From positions 4,071,001 through 4,135,000 of the forward strand of contig NZ_JAUSZK010000001.1 in NCBI RefSeq assembly GCF_030817495.1: a stretch of 64,000 nt of DNA. Direction: 5' to 3'. Positions 1 through 8,990 of this stretch are shown here, piece by piece. A program made the translations under genes and the position numbers. Under the pieces are notes generated by a model. That model made no database searches. It was not told where the DNA came from and saw nothing but the letters and a program-made list of their open reading frames with translations. The stretch comes from Streptomyces sp. V3I7 (GTDB taxonomy: Bacteria > Actinomycetota > Actinomycetes > Streptomycetales > Streptomycetaceae). Numbering within the stretch: the first letter of the stretch is position 1; every line of letters begins with the position of its first letter.

Positions 1-561
1 CCGGACGTCGTCGAGTCCGGCGGCGGCACCGGCACCGCGAACATCAAGTCGCACCACAACGTCGGCGGCCTCCCCGAGGACCTCGAGTTCCAGCTCATCG
101 AGCCCCTGCGGAAGCTGTTCAAGGACGAGGTCCGGATGGTCGGCCAGGAGCTGGGCCTGCCCGAGGAGATCGTCCAGCGCCAGCCGTTCCCGGGCCCGGG
201 CCTCGGCATCCGCATCGTCGGCGAGGTCACCAAGGAGCGCCTGGACCTGCTGCGCGACGCCGACGCCATCGCCCGCGAGGAGCTGACCGCGGCCGGCCTC
301 GACCGCGCCATCTGGCAGTGCCCGGTGGTCCTGCTCGCGGACGTCCGCTCCGTCGGCGTCCAGGGCGACGGCCGCACCTACGGCCACCCGATCGTCCTGC
401 GTCCGGTCTCCTCCGAGGACGCGATGACCGCCGACTGGACGCGTCTGCCGTACGACGTCCTGGCCCGCATCTCGACCCGGATCACCAACGAGGTCCGCGA
501 CGTCAACCGCGTCGTCCTCGACGTCACCTCGAAGCCCCCGGGCACCATCGAGTGGGAGTAG
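1..561 (+). CDS. guaA: GMP synthase (glutamine-hydrolysing), C-terminal part
   Basis: The reading frame is already open at base 1, so this is the last 186 residues of GuaA, which converts XMP to GMP with glutamine and ATP in purine synthesis. Upstream of the first internal Met the frame reads [19 protein letters not shown], followed by the VGGLPEDL segment. The C-terminal dimerisation domain is recognisable from [19 protein letters not shown] and ends in KPPGTIEWE, the canonical GuaA tail that contacts XMP. The N-terminal amidotransferase and ATP-pyrophosphatase domains lie outside the window. A strong hairpin follows 34 bases after the stop, so this ends its transcription unit. Confidence 0.97.
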   Translation, partial: PDVVESGGGTGTANIKSHHNVGGLPEDLEFQLIEPLRKLFKDEVRMVGQELGLPEEIVQRQPFPGPGLGIRIVGEVTKERLDLLRDADAIAREELTAAGLDRAIWQCPVVLLADVRSVGVQGDGRTYGHPIVLRPVSSEDAMTADWTRLPYDVLARISTRITNEVRDVNRVVLDVTSKPPGTIEWE

Positions 562-595
562 TCCCGGCCCCCATCGGGTCGGTGAGGTCGGTCTG

Positions 596-631
596 AAAGA
601 GGTGGAACGGTCACGGCCGTTCCACCTCTTT
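596..631 (+). terminator. Hairpin terminator after guaA
   Basis: A perfect 15-bp inverted repeat (AAAGAGGTGGAACGG and its complement) surrounds a 6-base loop, 34 bases after the guaA stop. There is no long T tract, as is usual in high-GC actinomycetes. The stem ends in three A/T pairs and could work in either direction. Confidence 0.85.
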
Positions 632-741
632 CGCGTACGCCCGTTGTGCTGCGTGCGTCACCTTTGTGCAATAGCGCTGTCCTGTCGTCCGGACCGGCGG
701 TAACTTCCGCCCCGTACAGGAGATCCAGTGCTGGAGGACCT

Positions 742-1545
742 ATGCACGGGCCCAGCTGGCCCCCGCCACCCCCGCCCCTGCCCACCGATCAGCTGCGGTT
801 CGCGATGCCGCCGCGGTACGAGTCGCTCGACGACGAACGACGCCACCGCAAGGAACGTCTCGCCGGTGCGCTGCGGATCTTCGGCCGGGCCGGATTCGAG
901 GACGGGGTGTCCGGACACATCACCGCACGCGACCCGGAGTACAGCGACTGCTTCTGGGTGAACCCCTTCGGGATGCCCTTCCGGCACGTCACCGTCGGCG
1001 ATCTCGTACTGGCCAACCAGGACGGCCAGGTGATCGAGGGCCGCTACCACGTCAACCAGGCCGCGTTCACCGTCCACGCGGCGGTCCACGCCGCCCGCCC
1101 CGACGTCGTCGCCGTCGCCCACTGCCACTCCGTGCACGGCCGCGCGCTCGCCGCCCTCGGCGAACTCCTCGAACCCATCACCCAGGAGAGCTGCGCCTTC
1201 TACGAGGACCAGGCCCTCTACGACACCTACACCGGGGTCAACGTCGACGCCGAGGAGGGCCGTCGGACAGCCGCCGCGCTCGGCTCCGGCAAGGCGCTCG
1301 TCCTGCGCAACCACGGGCTGCTGACGGTCGGCGACTCGGTGGACGCCGCGGCCTGGTGGTTCCTGTCGATGGAGCGGTCCTGCCAGGTACAGCTGGCGGC
1401 GCGGGCGGCCGGACGCCCGGTCCTCATCGACCACAAGCTGGCCGAGGCCACCCGCGAACAGCTCGGCGGCGACCTCGTGGCGTGGATCAACTACCAGCCC
1501 TTGTGGCGGGACATCAGCCGCAGCGAGCCCGAACTGCTCAGCTAG
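742..1545 (+). CDS. Class II aldolase/adducin family protein
   Basis: A 267-residue cytoplasmic protein of the class II aldolase/adducin fold, the zinc-dependent family of fuculose- and ribulose-phosphate aldolases. Metal ligands are visible at AHCHS (His127, His129) and LRNHG (His191). The C-terminal part (VAWINYQPLWRDI) resembles the actinobacterial subgroup often annotated only as class II aldolase/adducin domain protein, so the substrate is unknown. I chose the ATG at 742 because GGAGG at 733-737 precedes it. An upstream ATG at 646 would add 32 low-complexity residues and lacks a ribosome site. It is a single gene between guaA and a membrane protein. Confidence 0.85.
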   Translation: MHGPSWPPPPPPLPTDQLRFAMPPRYESLDDERRHRKERLAGALRIFGRAGFEDGVSGHITARDPEYSDCFWVNPFGMPFRHVTVGDLVLANQDGQVIEGRYHVNQAAFTVHAAVHAARPDVVAVAHCHSVHGRALAALGELLEPITQESCAFYEDQALYDTYTGVNVDAEEGRRTAAALGSGKALVLRNHGLLTVGDSVDAAAWWFLSMERSCQVQLAARAAGRPVLIDHKLAEATREQLGGDLVAWINYQPLWRDISRSEPELLS

Positions 1546-1573
1546 CCGGAGCGGAGGTGTTCGAGGGGCCGGA

Positions 1574-1604
1574 CGGGGTGCGTGCGCGTCAACGCGGCAC
1601 CCCG
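1574..1604 (+). terminator. Possible terminator after the class II aldolase
   Basis: Arms CGGGGTGC and GCACCCCG flank 15 bases that contain a second small GCGCG stem, 28 bases after the aldolase stop. This is a plausible rho-independent type hairpin without a T run. Confidence 0.45.
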
Positions 1605-1647
1605 GCTTCACCCGGGGTGACCACCTACCGAACGCGAGCGGTACGCC

Positions 1648-2991
1648 ATGGGGCACAATTCGCTTTCATCACACGGGAGTTGCGCGGGGGCGTACGGAAG
1701 GCGGGCGGCGGGCGTGGCGGTGCAGGAAGCAGGACAGGGTGCGCGGGCGCGCGCCCACGAGGGCGGCTGCACCTGCGGGGACTGCCCGCACGGCGCACGC
1801 GAGGGACACCGGCGGGCGGTTGCCGAATTCCTGCGCAAGCGCGACGAGTTCGCGGCCGGACAGGGCCTCCCGGCGGCGGTGGCACACTCGGCCTCCGCCT
1901 CCCGGCAGTGGGTCTCCGCCGAACTGACGCAGACCGCCGGCACCGTCACCGCGCACGGCCGCGCCGAGGGCGACGCCTGGCTCGCCCGTCTCTGGCAGCG
2001 CACGCTGTACGTCGTGTGGGCGGCCGTCGTCCTCCTGCTGCTGGGACAGGCGCTGACCGCGATCGGCGCGGGCTGGAGCAGCGCGCGCACCGCGGGTCTG
2101 CTCGCCGCGCTGGTGACGGCCGGCGCGCTGACCGCCGCCTCGTGGTTCCACCGCGCCCGCGGCGGGGCACTCGCCCCCGTCATCGGCGAGGACAACCGCA
2201 TGTCCACCTCCCGTACTGTCGCGGCGGCCTGGGTGCTGTTCGTGGCCTACGCGGTGCTGCTCCTGGCCGGCCGCCTCGCCGCCGCCTCCGGCCACCGCGA
2301 ACGCGACGCGCTGATCTCCGGCCTCGACCTCGCCCGCGGCGCAGGCATCGTCACCGTGCTCGCCGTGGTCTGCGGCATCGCGGTCCTCGTCCGACGCGTG
2401 GTCGCCGTACGGGTCCTCGGCCAGCGGCTGCAGAAGGTACGCGCCCACCGGCCACGCGCGGCCGACCTGCTGACCGACGACTCCGGCCGCGGCACCTTCA
2501 CCGACATCCAGTACGTCGTGATCGGCGCCGTCGCCCTGGTCTTCGCCGCGGTCCGGCTGGCCCGCCGCCCCGACCAACTGCCCGACCTGCCCTGGGGGCT
2601 CGCGCTGCTGGTCCTCGTCTCGGCCGCGACCTACCTGGCCGGCAAGTACGCGGAGGGCGGCCGCCCCGTGATCCTGTCCGTCGTCCGCGCCCGCGAGGCC
2701 GGTGACCTCGACGGCCCGATCCGCACCGGCGACGACATCGAGATCCGCGGCGCCGGCTTCGTCCCGCCCGGCGCCCAGAGCGCCGACCACCTCTCCCGCC
2801 TGGTCGTCCGCATCGGCGCGGTCGACGTCCACGTCCCCCTGATCCCCGTCACCGGCGGCTTCAGCAACCCAACCGACGCCGTCCTCACCGTCCCCGTCCC
2901 GGCCGACGTCGACCCCGGCCGGGTCGAGGTGCAGGTGGTCACGGCGGCCGGCATCGCCACCGAACGGTGCGCGATCGAGGTGACCGAATAG
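1648..2991 (+). CDS. Multi-pass membrane protein with C-terminal beta-sandwich-like domain
   Basis: A 447-residue protein I cannot assign to a named family. The N-terminal region has a Cys-rich knot (CTCGDCPHG, about residues 43-51) that could bind a metal. About six membrane helices follow: roughly 115-140, 148-165, 188-210, 230-250, 285-303 and 311-330. The last 100 residues (EIRGAGFVPPGAQSADH onward) look like an IPT/TIG-type beta domain, probably extracytoplasmic. The start is uncertain: ATG 1648 is the first in frame, and a GTG at 1714 (VAVQEAG) is an alternative. It is a monocistron by spacing. Confidence 0.7.
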   Translation: MGHNSLSSHGSCAGAYGRRAAGVAVQEAGQGARARAHEGGCTCGDCPHGAREGHRRAVAEFLRKRDEFAAGQGLPAAVAHSASASRQWVSAELTQTAGTVTAHGRAEGDAWLARLWQRTLYVVWAAVVLLLLGQALTAIGAGWSSARTAGLLAALVTAGALTAASWFHRARGGALAPVIGEDNRMSTSRTVAAAWVLFVAYAVLLLAGRLAAASGHRERDALISGLDLARGAGIVTVLAVVCGIAVLVRRVVAVRVLGQRLQKVRAHRPRAADLLTDDSGRGTFTDIQYVVIGAVALVFAAVRLARRPDQLPDLPWGLALLVLVSAATYLAGKYAEGGRPVILSVVRAREAGDLDGPIRTGDDIEIRGAGFVPPGAQSADHLSRLVVRIGAVDVHVPLIPVTGGFSNPTDAVLTVPVPADVDPGRVEVQVVTAAGIATERCAIEVTE

Positions 2992-3127
2992 CCCTCGCGC
3001 GCGGGTCAGCACCTGCCCCTCGCCGATCTCGGCGAATTCGGACCGGGAAAGGATTGAGCCGAATCCGTCTGTCGTACGTATGAACTGTTGAGGGGTCACG
3101 GGACGCGGTGAGAGGTGGCAGGGAGCG

Positions 3128-3661
3128 ATGACTCACAGCATTCGTACGGACACGCACACCCCCTACCTGGACGGCGACCGGCGGGACTGGCGTGACAACC
3201 TCGCCCGCTACGCCCTTCTCCCGCTGCGGATCTTCCTCGGCGTCACCTTCGTCTACGCCGGGCTGGACAAGCTCACCGACAGCGCCTTCATGAAGGCCTC
3301 CGGCGCCGGTTCGATCGGCGAGACCATGCGCTCGGTCCGGGACTCCTCGGCCATCCCGGCCCTGGTCGACCTGGCCCTGAAGAGCCCCGTCAACTTCGGC
3401 TACGCCATCGCCTTCGGCGAACTCGCCGTCGGCATCGGCATCCTGATCGGCCTGCTCGGCCGCCTCGCCGCGCTCGGCGGCGCGCTGATCTCGCTCAGCC
3501 TGTGGCTGACGGTGAGCTGGGCCTCCGACCCCTACTACTACGGCAACGACCTCGCCTACCTGATGGCCTGGCTACCCCTCGTCCTCGCCGGCACCCCCTA
3601 CCTCTCCCTTGACTCGGCCCTGCGTGGCAGGCGCCGCCGTCGCTCGGGCGACTACCGATAG
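3128..3661 (+). CDS. DoxX family membrane protein
   Basis: A 177-residue integral membrane protein with four hydrophobic segments. The DoxX signature is visible in PLRIFLGVTFVYAGLDKLTD (about residues 32-51) and in the loop carrying GELAVGIGILIGLLGRLAALGG. DoxX proteins are quinone- or thiol-linked membrane proteins; in actinobacteria some partner with SseA/SodA for redox control, but no such partner is adjacent here. The start ATG follows GGCAGGGAGCG. The gene ends 31 bases from the convergent small membrane protein gene. Confidence 0.85.
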   Translation: MTHSIRTDTHTPYLDGDRRDWRDNLARYALLPLRIFLGVTFVYAGLDKLTDSAFMKASGAGSIGETMRSVRDSSAIPALVDLALKSPVNFGYAIAFGELAVGIGILIGLLGRLAALGGALISLSLWLTVSWASDPYYYGNDLAYLMAWLPLVLAGTPYLSLDSALRGRRRRRSGDYR

Positions 3662-3692
3662 CTTCCGGCCGCCGTCGGCGGCGACCGGCGGG

Positions 3693-3956
3693 TCAGCCGG
3701 GCGCGTCGGCCCCGGTGGCGTCCCCGGCAGTGTCCCCGGCCGCGTCCGTACGCCCCGCCCCGCGCCGTCCCCTGCGTATGCCCCGGGCCACGAGACCCGT
3801 CGCGCCCGCGAGGAACAGGCCGCCCACGACCAGAGGGACCGCGGTGAACCAGGGCACGTCCCACAGCCCGCTCGCCGCACCGGCGTAGAGGGCGCCGGTT
3901 CCGGTGAGGCTCAGGCCGGCGACGAGCCGGCCCGGCTGGAACTCATGACGCAGCAC
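3693..3956 (-). CDS. Small membrane protein downstream of the PspC-LiaF gene
   Basis: An 87-residue protein with two predicted membrane helices (about 12-30 and 35-57: SLTGTGALYAGAASGLW and FTAVPLVVGGLFLAGATGL) and a basic then acidic low-complexity tail. Its start overlaps the 3' end of the PspC gene by 14 bases, which suggests translational coupling and a shared role in envelope-stress sensing. No specific function is recognised. Confidence 0.75.
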   Translation of the reverse strand: MLRHEFQPGRLVAGLSLTGTGALYAGAASGLWDVPWFTAVPLVVGGLFLAGATGLVARGIRRGRRGAGRTDAAGDTAGDATGADAPG

Positions 3957-5427
3957 GGCTCACCTCGACCTGCCCCATGCCGACCCGTATGCCGAGGTCG
4001 AGCGTCCCGGCGCGCCGTCCGCCCGTCGTCGGAGCAAGCGTCACCTCCTCGTGTCTCCCAGGCTTCACGTCCACGTCCTTCCCGTTGTCCCCCGGCAACC
4101 GGACGTCGCCCACGCCGACGTCGATGCTCATCCGCACGGCCACGTCGGGCGGCACGATCACCCGCAGCCGGCCCACACCCACCTCGGCCCCGGACCGTAC
4201 GGTCTGCCCCCGTCCGACACGCACCCCGGTCAGGTCCAGGGTGCCGACGCCGGTCCCGAGGTCGTACTTCCCGTGCACGTCGCTCGCCGCCGCCGGATGC
4301 CATGTCGTGCGTATCCAGTGCGTGCTGATGTCCTGGGGCACGGCCGCCGTGGCCGCCAGCAGGGCCGCCGTGAGCATCGCCAGGAAAACCGACCCGGCTC
4401 CGGTCCGGCCCAGGAACGCGCTGACGGCTATACCGAGGCCGAAGACGGCCAGCGCGCAGGCCAGGCCGATCTGCATGCTCGTGCCCACCGGATGCGTGTC
4501 CCACGCCAGGCGCGTGCCCAGGCCGCCCGCCGCGAGGGCGAGCAGGAAGACCCACCCGCCTATCCAGCGCGGGCCGCGCGCCCTCCGCGGCGCGGGGTGA
4601 GGACTCGGCGGGCGCTCTTCGCGGCGGCCGGTTCTGCCGAGACCGATGTTGACGGCCGCCGCGATGTCCCGGTCACGGGGATTCTGGGGGCCCCACAGAT
4701 AACCGGTGCCACCGACATGGGTGCCGTCCTTGACGATGGGGTCGCGCCACCAGGAGGGGTAGGACGCCGGGACCGGCGGAGCCTGCGCCTCGGGCGGGGC
4801 GTCGGCCGCGGCCTGGGCGGCTATGGGGTTGCCCCGGTTCACTCGGTTCGAGCGCGGACCGGAGGGCGCGGAGGGGTCGGTGTCGGGAGCGTCGCGCCGC
4901 TGCGACCAGTAGCCCGCGCCCGCGAGCAGCAGAGAGAGGACGGCACCGAATGTGAGCACGCCGCCGTTTCTCAGCATCGTCAGGAACACCCAGCAGCCGA
5001 CCAGGGCGAACAGGACGCCCGCGAGCGCCTGCCCGTCCACCCGGCCGGTCAGCAGCTTGCGGACCTCGTTCTCTTCCTCGTCCTCGTACGGCACGAAGAG
5101 CCAGGCGAACCCGTAGAAGATGAGGCCGATCCCGCCCGTCGCGGCGAGCACGGCCAGGGTGATGCGGAAGATCACGGGGTCCATGTCGGTGTGCCGCCCG
5201 AGCCCCGCGCACACGCCCGCGACCATCTTGTGGCGCCGGTCGCGGCGGAACCTGCGCAGGGCCGGGGCGTCGCCCGCCGCGTCACCGGAATCCCCGGCCG
5301 GGGAGGCCGGTGAGCCCGGGGAGCCCGGTGCCGCGGCGCCCGCGGCATCCGCCGGCCCGGCGCCCGAGGCGGGGCGCGGGCCGGAGCCGGGTCCCGGACC
5401 CGTCGCGGCGCGGTCGTGATCTGTCAT
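3943..5427 (-). CDS. PspC domain protein with LiaF-like C-terminal domain
   Basis: A 494-residue membrane protein. After an Ala/Gly/Pro-rich leader, a PspC domain spans about residues 58-118 (MVAGVCAGLGRHTDMDPVIFR, ending FVPYEDEEE). Several further membrane helices follow (about 130-165 and 300-380). The last 100 residues (YDLGTGVGTLDLTGVRVGRG, then VPPDVAVRMSIDVGVGDVRLPG) match the cell-wall-active antibiotics response LiaF-type beta domain. LiaF proteins restrain a partner histidine kinase until the envelope is damaged. It is divergent from a PspC-histidine kinase and LuxR regulator, giving a LiaFSR-like set. ATG 5427 was chosen; an upstream extension to 5649 overlaps the divergent kinase gene. 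Confidence 0.85.
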   Translation of the reverse strand: MTDHDRAATGPGPGSGPRPASGAGPADAAGAAAPGSPGSPASPAGDSGDAAGDAPALRRFRRDRRHKMVAGVCAGLGRHTDMDPVIFRITLAVLAATGGIGLIFYGFAWLFVPYEDEEENEVRKLLTGRVDGQALAGVLFALVGCWVFLTMLRNGGVLTFGAVLSLLLAGAGYWSQRRDAPDTDPSAPSGPRSNRVNRGNPIAAQAAADAPPEAQAPPVPASYPSWWRDPIVKDGTHVGGTGYLWGPQNPRDRDIAAAVNIGLGRTGRREERPPSPHPAPRRARGPRWIGGWVFLLALAAGGLGTRLAWDTHPVGTSMQIGLACALAVFGLGIAVSAFLGRTGAGSVFLAMLTAALLAATAAVPQDISTHWIRTTWHPAAASDVHGKYDLGTGVGTLDLTGVRVGRGQTVRSGAEVGVGRLRVIVPPDVAVRMSIDVGVGDVRLPGDNGKDVDVKPGRHEEVTLAPTTGGRRAGTLDLGIRVGMGQVEVSRAAS

Positions 5428-5482
5428 GCGTCCATGGTGACGGGCGAGGCGCCGCGACGGGAGCCGGTACGACCCTGGCCGA

Positions 5483-5571
5483 ACCCTGATTTCGGCCCTG
5501 AGACGGCGCGGGGGAGGCGTTCGACGGCCCGTTACCCGAAGATCAGGGGAGTCTCGGGGATACACCCTGAT
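5483..5571. promoter_or_regulatory. Candidate autoregulatory sites between divergent PspC genes
   Basis: In the 179-base divergent spacer, ATCAGGG (5542-5548) and CCCTGAT (5565-5571) form an inverted repeat with 16 bases between the arms. A further CCCTGAT lies near 5484-5490. Repeated copies in the only shared promoter region are consistent with binding by the adjacent LuxR-type regulator, but this is inferred from placement only. Confidence 0.4.
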
Positions 5572-5606
5572 GCCCCCGTCGCGCCCGCCGTGTGACCATC
5601 GTGGAC

Positions 5607-6896
5607 ATGCCGGAAGCCGCAGCAGCACCCCTCGACGACCCGCGGCCACCGCGCAAGCTCTACCGCAGTAGCGACGGTCGCTGGCTCGGCGGAGTGGCGC
5701 GGGGCCTCGCCGGGCATCTCGGGCTGCCCGTGGTCTGGGTGCGGCTCGCGTTCGTCGGCCTGTTCATGGCCCATGGCCTCGGCGCGCTGCTGTACGCCGC
5801 GTTCTGGTTCTTCGTGCCCCTCGGAGTCGGCGGCGTCGGCGACCAGAAGCCCCCGTCCTTCGTCGGCACCGAGACGCTGCCCGACGGCCGCCGCAGACTC
5901 GTCACCCGCAAACCGGACAAGGGCCAGATCGTCGCCCTGCTCCTCATGGTCGTCGTCGCCGTGGTCTTCGTCGGCAGCGTCAACCTGAGCGGCGCGGCCA
6001 AGGCCTACCTCGTCCCGGCCGTCCTCGTCGCCGCGGGCGTCGCCCTCGTCTGGCGCCAGGCGGACAACGCCCGCCGGGCCCGCTGGGTCGAGGCCGGGCG
6101 CCGGCGCCGCACCCTCACGTTCCTGCGCGCGGGCGCGGGCGTCCTGCTCGTCACCGCCGGCGTCTCCGGCATCGTCGTCCTCCAGGGCACCGCCCAGCTC
6201 GGCGCGGTCCTCCAGGCCGCCCTCGCCGTCCTCGTCGGCATAACGCTCCTCGCCGGCCCCTACTTGGTCCGCATGTCCCAGGACCTGTCCCAGGAACGCC
6301 TGATGCGCATCCGCGCCCAGGAGCGCGCCGAGGTCGCCGCCCACGTCCACGACTCCGTGCTGCACACCCTGACCCTGATCCAGCGCAACGCGGAGAACGC
6401 GAACGAGGTGCGCCGCCTCGCCCGCGCCCAGGAGCGCGACCTGCGCACCTGGCTCTACCGGCCCGAGGGCACCGGCAAGGAGGAAGAGGACGAGCCGGCC
6501 ACCCTCGCCGACGCGGTACGGCGCACGGCCGCCGAGGTCGAGGACAAACACGGCGTCCCCATCGAGGTCGTCGTGGTCGGCGACTGCCCGCTCGACGAGA
6601 GGACCAGCGCACAGATGCAGGCCGCGCGCGAGGCGATGGTGAACGCCGCCAAGTACGGTGGCGAGGGCGGTGCCGTGCAGGTCTACGCCGAGGTCGAGGA
6701 CAGGACGGTCTTCGTGTCCGTCCGCGACCGCGGACCGGGCTTCGACCTCGACGCGATACCCGCCGACCGCATGGGGGTCAGAGAATCGATCATCGGCCGC
6801 ATGGAGCGCAACGGTGGTACGGCGCGGCTGCGTGCCGTACCAGGCGGTGGCACCGAGGTCGAACTGGAGATGGAGAGAGCGGAGAAGACGGCATGA
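5607..6896 (+). CDS. PspC-domain sensor histidine kinase (LiaS-like)
   Basis: A 429-residue membrane kinase. A PspC domain occupies about residues 18-75 (LYRSSDGRWLGGVARGLAGH), followed by four more hydrophobic segments between about 107 and 222. The HisKA_3 dimerisation helix is ERAEVAAHVHDSVLHTLTL, with the phospho-acceptor probably His248. The HATPase domain shows NAAKYGG (N box) and DRGPGFD (G box). It would autophosphorylate on envelope stress and pass phosphate to the regulator whose start overlaps its stop (ATGA). A GTG at 5592 could add five residues; neither start has a strong ribosome site. Confidence 0.9.
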   Translation: MPEAAAAPLDDPRPPRKLYRSSDGRWLGGVARGLAGHLGLPVVWVRLAFVGLFMAHGLGALLYAAFWFFVPLGVGGVGDQKPPSFVGTETLPDGRRRLVTRKPDKGQIVALLLMVVVAVVFVGSVNLSGAAKAYLVPAVLVAAGVALVWRQADNARRARWVEAGRRRRTLTFLRAGAGVLLVTAGVSGIVVLQGTAQLGAVLQAALAVLVGITLLAGPYLVRMSQDLSQERLMRIRAQERAEVAAHVHDSVLHTLTLIQRNAENANEVRRLARAQERDLRTWLYRPEGTGKEEEDEPATLADAVRRTAAEVEDKHGVPIEVVVVGDCPLDERTSAQMQAAREAMVNAAKYGGEGGAVQVYAEVEDRTVFVSVRDRGPGFDLDAIPADRMGVRESIIGRMERNGGTARLRAVPGGGTEVELEMERAEKTA

Positions 6897-7624
6897 GCGA
6901 CGCGACCGAGGCGAACGGCACGGTGGGAGCGGCGGAGGCGGCCGGGACCGGCGCGTCAGGGGAGCGGCACGTACGCGTGGTCCTCGTCGATGACCACCGT
7001 ATGTTCCGTACGGGCGTCCAGGCCGAGATCGGCCAGACCGAGCAGACCGGAGTCGAGGTCATCGGCGAGGCCGCGGACGTCGACCAGGCGGTCACGGTGA
7101 TCACCGCGACCCGCCCCGAGGTGGTGCTCCTCGACGTGCACCTCCCCGGCGGCGGTGGTGTCGAAGTGCTGCGCCGCTGCGCCCCGTTGAGCGCCGACAC
7201 CGAGCGGCCCGTCCGTTTCCTCGCCCTGTCCGTCTCGGACGCCGCGGAGGATGTGATCGGCGTGATCCGCGGCGGCGCCCGCGGCTACGTCACCAAGACC
7301 ATCACCGGCACCGACCTGGTCGACTCGATCTTCCGTGTCCAGGAGGGCGACGCCGTCTTCTCCCCGCGCCTGGCCGGCTTCGTCCTCGACGCCTTCGCCT
7401 CCACCGACGCCCCGCCGGTCGACGAGGACCTGGACCGCCTCACCCAGCGCGAACGCGAGGTCCTCCGCCTCATCGCCCGCGGCTACGCCTACAAGGAGAT
7501 CGCCAAGCAGCTCTACATCTCCGTCAAGACGGTCGAGTCCCACGTCTCGGCGGTCCTCAGAAAGCTCCAGCTCTCCAACCGGCACGAGCTGACGCGGTGG
7601 GCCACGGCTCGGCGGCTGGTGTGA
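6893..7624 (+). CDS. LuxR/NarL-family response regulator (LiaR-like)
   Basis: A 243-residue cytoplasmic transcription factor. The receiver domain has the acidic pair in LVDDHRMF (Asp33, Asp34), the phospho-acceptor Asp81 in VVLLDVHLPG, and the conserved Lys in YVTKT. A short linker leads to a LuxR-type helix-turn-helix at about 175-235 (LTQREREVLRLIARGYAYKE, then KTVESHVS). It overlaps the kinase gene by four bases and is its cognate regulator. The divergent PspC-LiaF gene is the likeliest target. Confidence 0.93.
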   Translation: MSDATEANGTVGAAEAAGTGASGERHVRVVLVDDHRMFRTGVQAEIGQTEQTGVEVIGEAADVDQAVTVITATRPEVVLLDVHLPGGGGVEVLRRCAPLSADTERPVRFLALSVSDAAEDVIGVIRGGARGYVTKTITGTDLVDSIFRVQEGDAVFSPRLAGFVLDAFASTDAPPVDEDLDRLTQREREVLRLIARGYAYKEIAKQLYISVKTVESHVSAVLRKLQLSNRHELTRWATARRLV

Positions 7625-7631
7625 GCGTCCG

Positions 7632-7645
7632 GTAGGCGCGCCTAC
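7632..7645. repeat. 14-bp perfect palindrome after the response regulator
   Basis: GTAGGCGCGCCTAC is perfectly self-complementary and sits seven bases after the regulator stop. It has no loop, so it is a weak terminator candidate. The rest of 7625-7916, between two convergent genes, holds no gene I can support. Confidence 0.4.
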
Positions 7646-7916
7646 AGTCAGCTGAGTCGCCCTGCGCCCCAGTGCCATCCACGTCCGGGACTCGAAGCTC
7701 GGCCCCCAACGATCCCGGTTCACCGTTGCTGAGGACGCCTGGGCCGCCTGGTGTCGTCACGTTCCGCGGAACCCCGATTCCGGCTCGGTGCCGGTCGCGC
7801 GGGCTCCCGTGTCCGGCGCGGAGTTGAGCTGTCAGGTTGCCCTCGATCTCGCCCGCGATGCTCTCGCCGGTCGAATGCGGCGGCCGGTGTACGGCTTCTG
7901 AGCGCTCGGGCAGCTC

Positions 7917-8990
7917 TCACGCCACCCGCGCGGCCCCGGCGAACGGCATCTGGTCGATCGGGGCCAGGCGGACCGGGGCCGACGGGTTCGGGGCGTGGAT
8001 CATCTGGCCGTTGCCGACGTAGATGCCGACGTGGCTGATGCCGGAGTAGAAGAAGACCAGGTCGCCCGGGGCGAGTTCGGAACGCGAGACGCGGTGGCCC
8101 GCGTTGATCTGGGCGTAGGTCGTGCGGGGGAGGGAGATGCCGGCGGAGCGGTAGGCGGCCTGGACGAGGCCCGAGCAGTCGAAGGCGTTGGGGCCCGTTG
8201 CGCCCCACACGTAGGGGCTGCCGAGCTTCTGGTGCGCGTAGGAAACGGCCGCCGCGGCACGGGAGTTGGCGGCCGGTGCCGGACCGGGGGCGGTCAGGGC
8301 GCCGCGGGCGTCCGAGGCCGAGCGCGAGGCGTGTCCGATGCCGTCCGCCGTCGCCAGCGTCCGTTCCTGTGCCGTGAGGCGGGACAGGAGCTTGCGTGCC
8401 TCGTCCAGCTTGCCGGTGATGGTCTTCTTCTGGCGCTTCAGCTCGGCCTGCCGGGACCTGAGCGAGGCCAGTTCGACGCGGGTGGCGCCGCGCAGGCGCT
8501 CGATCTCGCCGAGCTGTCCGCGTACGAGCGTGACGGCCTGGGACTGGCGGTCGCCCGCGCGCTCGGCGAACTCGGCGCCCTCCAGGTACTGGCGGGGGTC
8601 GTTGGAGAGCGCGAGCTGGAGCGCGGGGTCGAGGCCGCCGCTGCGGTACTGGGCGGTGGCGATCGAGCCGAGGGCGTTGCGGGCCGAGCCGAGCTTCCGC
8701 TCCGTGCGGGCCGACCGGTCGCGCAGGGTGCTCAGCCGCCGTTCGGCGGCGTCCGCCTTCTCCTTCGCCCCGTTGTACTTCTCCGTGGCGATCTCCGCCT
8801 CCTGGTACAGCTTGTCCACCCGGGCCTTGACCTGGGTCGGCGTCAGTTGTGGCTCGGCGTTGCCGGTGCCGTCGAAACCCGTCGCGGTCGCCGCGCTCGC
8901 CAGAGCGAGCGTCGCCGCCGTACGGACCGCGGTATGGCCGCCGAGCGAGCGTTCTCGGGGCTTGCGGGGCTTGCTGTGCTGCGCTGCCAC
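7917..8990 (-). CDS. Secreted NlpC/P60 (C40) peptidoglycan endopeptidase
   Basis: A 357-residue exported hydrolase. The N-terminus has a basic stretch and a hydrophobic signal segment (VRTAATLALASAATATG, about 22-38). Residues 48-215 form a long alpha-helical coiled coil, typical of actinobacterial RipA/P60 proteins. The C-terminal NlpC/P60 domain carries Cys272 in FDCSGL, His320 in ISHVGIY and His332 in MIHAP, the C40 catalytic set. These enzymes cut peptidoglycan stems during growth or sporulation. I chose GTG 8990 (VAAQHSKPRK), which follows GAAAGGACGG, over an ATG at 9038. It is monocistronic. Unlike the paralogue at 10822 I see no c-di-AMP riboswitch in its leader. Confidence 0.93.
   Translation of the reverse strand: MAAQHSKPRKPRERSLGGHTAVRTAATLALASAATATGFDGTGNAEPQLTPTQVKARVDKLYQEAEIATEKYNGAKEKADAAERRLSTLRDRSARTERKLGSARNALGSIATAQYRSGGLDPALQLALSNDPRQYLEGAEFAERAGDRQSQAVTLVRGQLGEIERLRGATRVELASLRSRQAELKRQKKTITGKLDEARKLLSRLTAQERTLATADGIGHASRSASDARGALTAPGPAPAANSRAAAAVSYAHQKLGSPYVWGATGPNAFDCSGLVQAAYRSAGISLPRTTYAQINAGHRVSRSELAPGDLVFFYSGISHVGIYVGNGQMIHAPNPSAPVRLAPIDQMPFAGAARVA

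Noticed and set aside
1356-2705. 449-residue plus-strand frame overlapping the aldolase and the membrane protein
   Set aside because: It is an Arg/Gly-rich shadow in another frame of the membrane protein gene, which has clear helices.
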